From: Mnemiopsis leidyi
Taxonomy: Eukaryota; Ctenophora; Tentaculata; Lobata; Bolinopsidae
Length of the DNA: 38,913 bases
Assembly (NCBI GenBank): GCA_000226015.1
Contig: JH154832.1
Span: 8,718-47,630 of the forward strand
Direction of reading: 5' to 3'
The notes beneath the pieces are model-generated. The model was given only the letters and a program-made list of their open reading frames with translations, was not told the DNA's origin and ran no database searches. This document shows, piece by piece, positions 30,164-38,913 of this stretch. Numbering within the stretch: position 1 is the first letter of the stretch; each line of letters begins with the position of its first letter. The position numbers were made by a program, and so were the translations under genes.

Positions 30164-30726
30164 ACCTTTTAACCGCGACCCAGGAAAACGTTATCCGTCA
30201 AATTGAATGAAGATATTTGATAACTGAACGAAGAAAAGAAACGATTAGATTGGAGATATGACGATGTGACTTTTGTGATGAATTCTTGGATCAGATATGT
30301 TTTTCGTGTTCAATCGGCACTCCAAGACTTAACAACAAACCCGACTTGAACTGGCATTCTATTCACTAAAAAAGGACAGCTCCTCCGTTCAAGTAAAGTA
30401 GATCGGACACATTTGATACTTTCGTTTTAAGTCTGGTAATTGGGTGATGTTAATGGTAATGTTGTTAGTTCATTAAACAATTCATTTTTATGTAAACGGA
30501 TAAAATTTCTCATTCTGTACACACGAATATCAATATAATAGCATAAACTCGTAAGTTCTACTTTCTAGCTAAAATTATAACGTCAAAATCAAAGATTCAA
30601 CTTTCAAACATTTTTCCGACGACCCAACAACATCAAACGTCAGCAAAAAAAACTGTTCATGCAAAATGAGCTCTAGTGTAGTTTAAACATTTCACGTCCA
30701 ACATGTCCCTTAAGTAACCACGAGCC
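30164..30726. other. convergent intergenic region (STUB1 and NXN 3' UTRs)
   Basis: The two genes end towards each other with 563 bp between stop codons. Apart from a possible STUB1 polyadenylation hexamer (ATTAAA, 30472-30477), I see no other feature. Confidence 0.6.
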
Positions 30727-33700
30727 TTAATTAAGCTGCTTCATGGTCAACTTTCCTGCCGAATAGTCCTCAATCGCCTTGTCTACTAAATCGGGGGTAA
30801 GAGTGTCAGCCTCGACGATGCTGTATTTCCCACCCTCCGGGATGTCGAGGACGACCAGAAGTGGTTTGTCAGCTGGAATAGAGCCTTCCATCGCTTCGAT
30901 TACGCTGGATGTAACCTTGCCGTTCTGAAAGTATTATATTTAGCGTATTTTCATGTCTTAAGAAGTCAGAAGAGAAAGTAAACAAAACAGTATGTTCAAC
31001 GTACCTAGCTGCTAGGTAATCAACAGTGCCGCGCGCACGATTGAACCACGAGTGCGCGCGATGCGCGGCTCATGAAATACAAGATCGATATCCAACTTTC
31101 TCTAACATTCACTGATTTAGTACGACTACTACGTTTCAAGTACCCAAACACCAGAAGTTGACACCGAGAGGCTTATATAAGCCATAAACCATCGCCAATA
31201 ACCATGTATTACATAAAGTCCATCCTATTCATTACCCACATTTGTACAACATACAGCCCTTTTGGCTTCAGAGTTCAGACTACTGTACATTATCTTTTAC
31301 GCTTTAATAAAGTTGAGAAGGCAAAGTCAGCGCCTCTAATGATAGTGAGATTGTGCCTTGATAACATAATTGAGCCTATTATAGATAGCCTAATCATTTC
31401 TAAGATCTGGGGTTCTGACAGGCCGAAAATTGTTGAAGTTGAATCAAACTTATGATCTGTTTCATTATGCACGCCATTAGGCAAAATCTTAGTCTTGTTC
31501 ATTGAAAAACGGTATTTACGTCGCTTTTAACTTCGATAAAATGATAGTTTCGCACGTTCAGTGAAAAATCTATTTAATAACTAGTTTAGCTAGACCACTC
31601 CTAGCGAATTTATTGGCCAGGTAACTGTGACAGTGGCTTCTCGTTAATTCACAAATTTGATTAGAATAATTCATAAATTTTTGGGTACATGTATTAAGTT
31701 TACAAAACTGTTGGACAAAATTGATTACGTAATTATGGAGAAGTCCCCCACCCTCCACTGTCGAGCCTAATTCAATCTTAAATCCCCTCCCCCACTCAAA
31801 TTGCTTTATATGTGTAAGGCTCTGAATCATTCATTATTATGTGAACACTACATTCATTACGTACACCCTATACACTGGGTAGATACCATGGCATGCTTAC
31901 TTTTTCTACTATTCTATCTAACTAACAATCAACTAAGCGCCATTGCAATTCGACATATTCCACACAGCCACAATTTAAATTTATTTCCACTCATCACTTT
32001 GAAAAATTCTGTTTATTAGCCGAAATGATCTGACTATATTGCGATTTGAATGTGTGTAAGAACGAGTGAGTTTACAACAGCAGTGTACACCTAACCGAGA
32101 AGCTGGTTCTATACAAGTTGTAAGAGCTAATGGGAGTTTCCTAGAACAGCTTCAGTTAGGAGACCCAGCAGCAGAGCTAATCGTTCCAATGGACAATTAT
32201 CGGTCCACCACTTTGCCAGTACAAAACGATCCTAAACCAGCACTTTGGCGCGCAGAATATCGTATTTCCCGTTCATTTACAAGACAGGCGTAAGTAGGAA
32301 ATCGTCAGCAAAGTTAGAATGACAGTTGAATTAAGTGCCTTTCAACTGTTTACATGTGTGTACTGTGTCTAGTCCAAATTTATGTACAAAGTCACGAACA
32401 AATTTATGTACAAAGTCATATACATAGTCAAATACATAGTCATGTACAGAGTCATGTACAAAGTCATGTACAAAAGTCATGCGCTATAATATATAGTTAT
32501 ACACAAATTTCATGCCCGTCTTCTCTCTCTTTTGTCAGGATACGAAGTGCAAATTGAGCTACACTTTTGTGTTTAGGTCTGATATAAAGCTAAACGTCAA
32601 CAGGAACAAAGCGTGGTTGTACCAAATTTTGCTGACCACAATACGGCCAGGATAGACTTGTTCCATGTTATGACGATGAGATGTAGAGAAATGTAGAGAA
32701 ATGTGTACGTATGTTTTCAATTCTATCTACTTGATGTAGTGTTAGTATCTATCTACCGCACAGTGCAAAAACAAAACAATGTAACGGTGTGTAGCAATTA
32801 GCTTGGAGGCGTCTGTATTCCTTTTAGCGTCCTGATTTCGTGAATTACCGTACTTCTATTTTACCATACATAATGCATTTTTCTAGACTAATATATTAAA
32901 TTAAACACTAGCGAGAATGCTCGCTAGAGACTATTCATCTTCTTCTCGTCTGAATGGCGGGAGGCCAAAGCTTAAAACCACTCGAAAAATCAATAAGATA
33001 GAAAAATGTTTCCTGACTTAATACGTTCACCAAAACTGGTCCCTAAATGAGCGCAACAACAAAAAGTAAAATTCAGGTTCTTCCCGTTGTCCATGTCAGT
33101 GCAACAAACTATCTAAAGAACTAAACTTACCACGCTATTCGAGAAGAAGAACATAAACTCTTGGTCTTCCTTCGAAGATTTAGCTTTCTTGATGTACTCC
33201 TCGCCCGAGCTCGACATTTTGTCCATCATGGCTTTGCAGGCACCCTCGTCCATCCCTTCTCCTTTTACAAAGAGGATAGAGACGTAGTCGTTAATGTTGG
33301 AAGGGTCCTCGTCCAGGTTGATCACCGGCTGAGGAGGAAGTGTTGAGCAGGGGAAAAATTTGAGGTCGCTAAACTCAGATGTGTTAGGTGTTAAGTTTAC
33401 AATTAACAGAAGCGAGGTTGAGATTATCACATAAAAATGTATACCCTCAGCATCTAAACATTAAACGTGAGATACTAGAGTTAGATGTTTAATCAAGAGT
33501 TTGAACTTTAAAATTTGAGTTTGTGTTAGTCCCCGTTTTTCAAGAGTGATCTCATCGTATCATCCTGTAATTAGTGTTTGACCGGAGTTCAAAAGCAAAA
33601 GTTTTTAAATTCATGATCCACCGCATGTCCTTATAAAGAGGAAAGTCGTTTATTCACCAATTTTACAATCAATATTGTTTTATTACAAAATGCCGTACGC

Positions 33701-36700
33701 TTATGTTACACGTCGAATGCTACCAAGGCCTAATTACCTACAAAATTTTTTTATCTTGCAAGCCATCTATCGGACGACATTTTAACAAATTATATTTCAA
33801 TTAAACCCAATTATGTCCGCAATAAAATTTCAATATTTGTCAGTTTCAAACGAAGTAATAGACACCTGGGAACATTGTGGTGAATGTGCTGTAATTTTGT
33901 GCCGTGACATCGACAATAGCACTGCAATTAAGCCGGAAACGCACCGAGCCAGTGTTTGTGTAACAAACCTACAGTAAAACTACGGTAATTTCACCATGAC
34001 ACTGCCTCGTTGAAACAATAAACGATGCTTGCACTAAAATCGTGTCGGTCGTAGTGCGGAAATGTATTGTGTTGGGATTGTTAGGACGAAAAAATTTATT
34101 TCAATTTGTTCGGTGATGGAATGTATTGAGAACACTGTGTTATCGATGATAGTTTTCAGCCGTGATAAAGAGCATCAAAAACTCGCAGTTACGTAATACC
34201 TTGCTAGTAAATGTTAAATGAAAGTAGCATCAGTTTCTGAGAAAATTACTTCATTTAAACAAATCTCTCAACAAAGCATGACATATTGGGCAATAATGAC
34301 ATACAAAATGCTTGTTATCTGATGATTACAAGCATTTTAAAGTTTCTCCACATTAACGACATTACATCATTTCTACACTATAAAGCCTAAATGTAACCAC
34401 ACTATAACAACGCTAACACAAACGAAACAACAGAAAACTCGAAGGAAGAAAGTAGAACCCACCTTCGCTCCCCAGGGGTACTCCAGAGCCTCCATGTCGT
34501 TAGAGACTCGGTTCCTGGCGTTAGGGTTAACAACTTCCAGATCCGGTCCCAGGACGACCAGACAGGGAATACCTGAAGAGTATAGAGTTTAACTAAATTA
34601 AACAAACTTACAAAGTTTGTTCAGGTTTAACTAATTTGTCATTTTATGATTATAGTTATTAAGTTAAAGCTAGCGTGAACAGGGGCCTAAGACTGTTTCA
34701 CTATTTTTAGTTCAGGCAGACATTTCAAAAAAGCGGGAAACAGCTATTGTATGACGTTATGTTTTTTAGAATATCTATCAAATACAGCCAAATCCATGTT
34801 TATTTTTTCGAAAGGTTCTTTTTATGCTCTTTAGGGGCATTTCTTAATTGTGCCCTCATCTCTAATTATACCGTGTAATATAACCCCTTTTAAAACCAGG
34901 ATTGAAAGGTTCTTGAACGGCGGCCACCGATCCAAAACTAAGGTGTACCCGAAAGTAGAACTTTTGGAATTCAAGAATTGAGAAAGCACGGTAGGTATGA
35001 GTGCAGTAATCGGTGCAAATTAAGTTATTGTTTAATGAAATCATAGCAAAAAAAATTGATGAATTCATGCCGGTGCATTAGATCATCGCAAGCGAATGGA
35101 CCCGTTAGACAAATTTTAAGAAAATTCTAGCCATCCGACTGCTGTAGGTAACAAAATTGATTGTTGTTCCTAGGCAAGAATAAAATTACGAGAAGTTTAT
35201 TATTTCGCCAACCGAAGAAAAGTAAATTAAAAGCTTTGATCCAATGAACCTCATTGTCAAATAAGAATAAAGGAAAGAGTTATGAAAAATATGACCACAC
35301 CTGTCACTCCAAATTTCTGAGAAAGTTTCAACTTGCGTTCTCTGTCGACGTAAGGAATAGCTAACCAGGGCATCTCCTTGTAATACTCGCTGAAAGGTAA
35401 ATTGTACACTTAATCCTGGGAAATCTTGACTTGGTTTATGTAGTAGCTCGGATACCACGTTTACTAAATAACTAGTTTTAAGAAAGAGAGACAAAGATAC
35501 TTCCGATGTACTGGAGAATGAGAAAATAGATTGTATCAGTTAATTATAAATCTAGACAAGTGTGCAAATGCCGATTTACACATTCCACAAGGATCAATGG
35601 ATCTTCCGGGCAGTTCACCCTCCCTTTCTGACTGAAGTGGATCCAAGTCAGAAAGAATGAACTACCTAGGCTGTCTAAGGACCGAGGATCTATCTAGAAA
35701 GGCTGGCGGGCGCCGGTCCGCAGTTCAAAGTTTCATGGTGTAGTAAGTGAAATACTAATACAACACCAGAAATTTTAAAATTCTGTTTTGTATTCAATTT
35801 TTATGGTATTGATGATATTATCATACGAAAACAGTCGTCCTTGAAACGTCAATCATACAAAATAGGCTTTTGAGTAAACAGACTTTATAAGAGAATAGAT
35901 ATTTTCATTTCGTAAAAAATTCTAGAGTTCTACGTTTCATTGAGAACAGCTTCTAGAAATTCTGGATTGTCTGATTATCATTATTACTATCTTAGTCATT
36001 AAATTATTGTCGATGTTTCTCAGGTTTAAAACAGAACTGTTCACATTCTTCTATGCATTAAACCGTGGAATTCGATTTAGCGAAACTTGATACAACATGA
36101 TGGTTACACGCTATATCTCTTATTTAAGCTACGAGCTGTAAATTAGCATCCACTTTCTAACTTACTTATTAAAATTTTAACTAAAGGATGAGTCTTCTAT
36201 AACTGTCCTTGCTCTTTATTGTAAAAAGAAAAGTATATTTATCCAAGCTCCAGCAACCTCCTGAGTAATAATATCGAGTTACCATGGAAACAGCTAACAA
36301 GGCCCTTCGATGTGTAATAATGATCAGATAGGTCGCTATAGATACGCTACTACAAACCTGTGTAGTGTGATCAGTTTTACTGAACGATTTGTACATTAGT
36401 ATAGAGAAAGATCACGAGGCGGCTCTCTTTTTCGCCAGATGCTAGAATGATACTTGTCCAACCCAAGTAAATCAAAAAAGTTTGTCGTTATTCTGTTGTT
36501 TTTCGATTGCTGCCGAGATGATTCAATCTCTGTCACATGGATACCAACCAAAGTTATTTCTGTCTTTTAACGCACAGAAAATATAAACAACAAAACTCAG
36601 TGCCATGATCTGTTGTTCGAATAAGTATTTAGCACGGGAGGTAGACAAGAGAGGAGATTTCAGTGGTTCAGTGCCAGGTGGATTACAACAGCAGATACTT

Positions 36701-37406
36701 TGTCTGAGCTGATGAACTTGCATAATTATCTGGCTCGTTTCGGAGTAAGAAACGAAGCAACATAACAGGGCCGGATTGTAACGTTATTACAAGTCGCCTA
36801 CTGACTGTATCAAAATTGTAAAATCAAGTAGTTTGTTGGATACTGATGTGGCTTTTGACTGTACACTCTGACACTTTGACGAACCAATTTCCCAAACTAA
36901 ATTGTATTAACGTCGGCAGAGTCTGAGAGAATTCCAACTTGTTTTGCACCAACTAGAAGGCAGGGAATGTGGTTCGGGAGGATGTAAAATAACTCCATTC
37001 ATTTCAGCAAAACTACCTTTCCCAGCTACATTAATACATTCCAGTAAATCTACCTTCTCAGCTACATTAATTCATTCCAGTAAAGCTACATTCTCAGCTA
37101 CATTCTAGTTACATTCTAGTTACATTCTAGTTACATTCTAGTTACATTCTAGTTACATTCTAGTTACATTCTAGTTACATTCTAGTTACATTCCAGTATA
37201 ACTACTTTTCCCAGCTACACATCTTGTAAACTCAGGTCGGCCCTATAGAGGCGGCAAAACTTCAAGTGCCAAGAAGACACACTTACTTGAACTCTTGCTC
37301 GTTCTTGTCGCTGGAAGCGAAGATGATCTCAAACTTAACTCCTTTCTCCTTGAGCTTCGAGTAAACTTTAGCGAGGTTGGGTGTGAACGTCTTGCACGGT
37401 GGACAC
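30727..37406 (-). CDS. NXN: nucleoredoxin (thioredoxin-fold oxidoreductase), last 5 exons, 5' end off the window
   Basis: Exons (minus strand): 37406-37287, 35389-35301, 34572-34463, 33328-33131, 30924-30727; all splice sites and phases agree. The first visible exon starts one base before CPPC. It should complete the Trp of a WCPPC redox site whose TG lies in the previous exon beyond the right edge. Then come FEIIFASSD and EMPWLAIPYVD, a GIPCLVVLGPD strand with the cis-Pro loop, LEYPWGAKPV, and a C-terminal divergent thioredoxin-like domain (residues YVSILFVKGEG, FMFFFSNS, LLVVLDIPEGGKYS) ending in MKQLN. This order matches the C-terminal half of vertebrate nucleoredoxin. NXN reduces disulfides of signalling proteins, including Dishevelled in Wnt signalling; transfer of that role here is inference. 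A tryparedoxin-like or RdCVF relative is the alternative. Confidence 0.88.
31030..31060. repeat. GC-rich hairpin in NXN intron
   Basis: CGCGCGCAC (31030-31038) and GTGCGCGCG (31052-31060) are perfect complements around a 13-base loop, in otherwise AT-rich intron DNA. Confidence 0.8.
32382..32480 (+). repeat. 12-bp tandem repeat, about 8 degenerate units
   Basis: Units of the form GTACAAAGTCAT with variants (ATACATAGTCAA, GTACAGAGTCAT) lie in the last NXN intron. A frame through it gives an HSHVQ-type repeat peptide that is an artefact of the array. Confidence 0.9.
33329..37286. other. remaining NXN introns between visible exons
   Basis: The introns at 33329-34462, 34573-35300 and 35390-37286 show no genes. 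Short frames within them have no recognisable content. The longest intron contains the minisatellite at 37020-37200. Confidence 0.6.
37020..37200. repeat. 11-bp minisatellite in NXN intron
   Basis: Eight copies of CTAGTTACATT (about 37104-37193) are preceded by longer degenerate units containing CAGCTACATT and CATTCCAGTA. The array appears to have grown from the end of those longer units. Confidence 0.92.
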
Positions 37407-38188
37407 CTGAAATGAAGCTATTAGTGTAGTGTTAATCAGGAGTTAGGACTTAGGAAAACTGAAATTACTCTATCAGCGTTGAGCGTAGTGTAAATCAGGG
37501 GTCAGGAAAAACTGCCCTCCTTTCCATGGGATTTAATCTCGGATATTTTACTGAAAAGCATTCTTAAAAAGCTGTACATGTGTGGACAACATTTCTTGTT
37601 CTATCCCTTGTTCTATGCCTATGAGCCTCTAGAATGCAGAAATATGTGATCAAATCCTTAAATCGGCTAGAAATTGTCCATTACTCTGTTCTAAACAAAA
37701 CTATTCCGTCCTCGAAATGGGGTGTTTCCTGGTTACTGATGATCTATTTCTCTCACGAAATTTAATGTTTTAATGTTTAAATTTAATGTTTAAATTTAAT
37801 GTTTAATGTTTTATATTGTGAGATTTTGTGGAAAGTTTTATTTTAGCATTTTGTTAACAATCTCCCGGGGCTGCGCAGCTAACTTCTGCGGTAGCTGACT
37901 TTATAGGCGCTACCTTGTTCGCACAAGTTGAGGACGCAACTTAGCTGCTGGACATTAACAATCGGGTAATGCGCTTTGTATAATATTAAAAGGTGCTATT
38001 ATAATTATTGACCATTAAAGATGCTATCATAGCACAGTTTGTGATGTACTTTACACATCCTCGCCTCACACCCTCCATCGTACACACTGTACCGTGTACA
38101 ACATCAATGTGAACAAGGCAGCGTTAACAATTAGAGCTATCCCACATGATCCGGTTCAACCTGTCAAGGCAGTCAGGCTGTAATGTAT

Positions 38189-38267
38189 ATTTGTATATAC
38201 ATACATATATTTGTATATACATTATACATACATATATTGGTATATTTGTATATACAATATATATCAT
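38189..38267. repeat. AT-rich TGTATATA/TACATA repeat
   Basis: Irregular repetition of TTTGTATATACAT and ATACATATAT, partly self-complementary, in the NXN intron near the right edge. Confidence 0.85.
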
Positions 38268-38636
38268 CTGTACACAACTAGTACAATACTCCCTCAATAC
38301 AATTCAGTCAGCATTCCTGCCTGCGTCATTGCTGAATGCTAATGTTTGGCAGCATTGTTAAGTCAGTGGATTAGGATTCAGGCGTTGTTATGGCGATACA
38401 GGAAGCTTAAAATAGACATATTTGGGTAATGGGTATTATGTAAATATTTTTGGAATAGATCATTCTCAGGTAGGTGGATCATTTGCTTATAAAATGTAGG
38501 AGGGAACTTGGCATAATGCGTGGTATTGGTTTACATAATGCAGTAACCCAGCACTGGGCATTAGTAAACAGTAAACATTTTATAGTGCTGGCAGGTAAAT
38601 TGAAGATAAAAGGGTTAAGTCACTGGGATATTATGC

Positions 38637-38913
<277 letters not shown>

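Larger units (their letters stand above)
30925..33130. other. NXN last intron (2.2 kb)
   Basis: It holds the hairpin at 31030, a 12-bp-unit array at 32382-32480, and an isolated plus-strand open frame at 32066-32293 bounded by acceptor- and donor-like sites. Nothing recognisable is encoded. Confidence 0.6.

Noticed and set aside
38006-38016. Possible missing NXN exon ending TG|GT upstream of the CPPC exon
   Set aside because: The only TG|GT candidate seen has a poor donor, and its upstream frame does not read like a thioredoxin strand; the exon is probably beyond the window.

Overview
The window is metazoan nuclear DNA. It has intron-split genes with consensus GT/AG splice sites, roughly 38% G+C, several kinds of transposable element, minisatellites, and a 14-base assembly gap at 20501-20514. 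The mix of a class A GPCR, hAT miniature elements and a long jockey/CR1-type LINE suggests a marine invertebrate such as a cnidarian, echinoderm, hemichordate or lancelet. I cannot place it more exactly from sequence alone.

Four host genes can be supported. From left to right they are: the first coding exon of an SLC30 (ZnT) zinc transporter, minus strand at 771-960, running off the left edge; a complete three-exon class A GPCR, minus strand at 22238-24567, 342 residues; a complete eight-exon STUB1/CHIP ubiquitin ligase gene, plus strand at 25622-30163, 280 residues; and the last five exons of a nucleoredoxin (NXN) gene, minus strand at 30727-37406, running off the right edge. STUB1 and NXN converge, with about 560 bp between their stop codons. 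All internal exon phases agree in the GPCR, STUB1 and NXN models. About 1-8.3 kb, apart from the ZnT exon, is gene-poor.

The most interesting object is a nearly full-length non-LTR retrotransposon on the minus strand, about 17.7 kb down to 11.8 kb and continuing past an inserted hAT element. Its ORF1 encodes a PHD finger, a coiled coil, an AlkB-type 2-oxoglutarate/Fe(II) dioxygenase domain with all the expected ligand and 2OG-binding residues, and an SGNH/GDSL esterase domain. Its ORF2 starts on the ORF1 stop codon (ATGA overlap) and encodes a second PHD-like finger, an APE-type endonuclease and a reverse transcriptase. PHD and esterase domains are known in CR1-like ORF1 proteins. A nucleic-acid-demethylase fold beside them is the unusual part. 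This copy carries frameshifts and an endonuclease active-site change, so it is probably immobile.

TE-rich DNA lies around the LINE. It includes two hAT miniature elements with perfect 8-bp target-site duplications (11190-11779 and 20730-21007). Three tiny (72-103 bp) related elements, each with a hairpin at one end and flanked by 8-9 bp direct repeats, lie within 800 bp at 17.8-18.6 kb. A degenerate satellite family built of about 16-bp and 91-bp units occurs in inverted pairs, once at 18.4-18.7 kb and once inside STUB1 intron 1.
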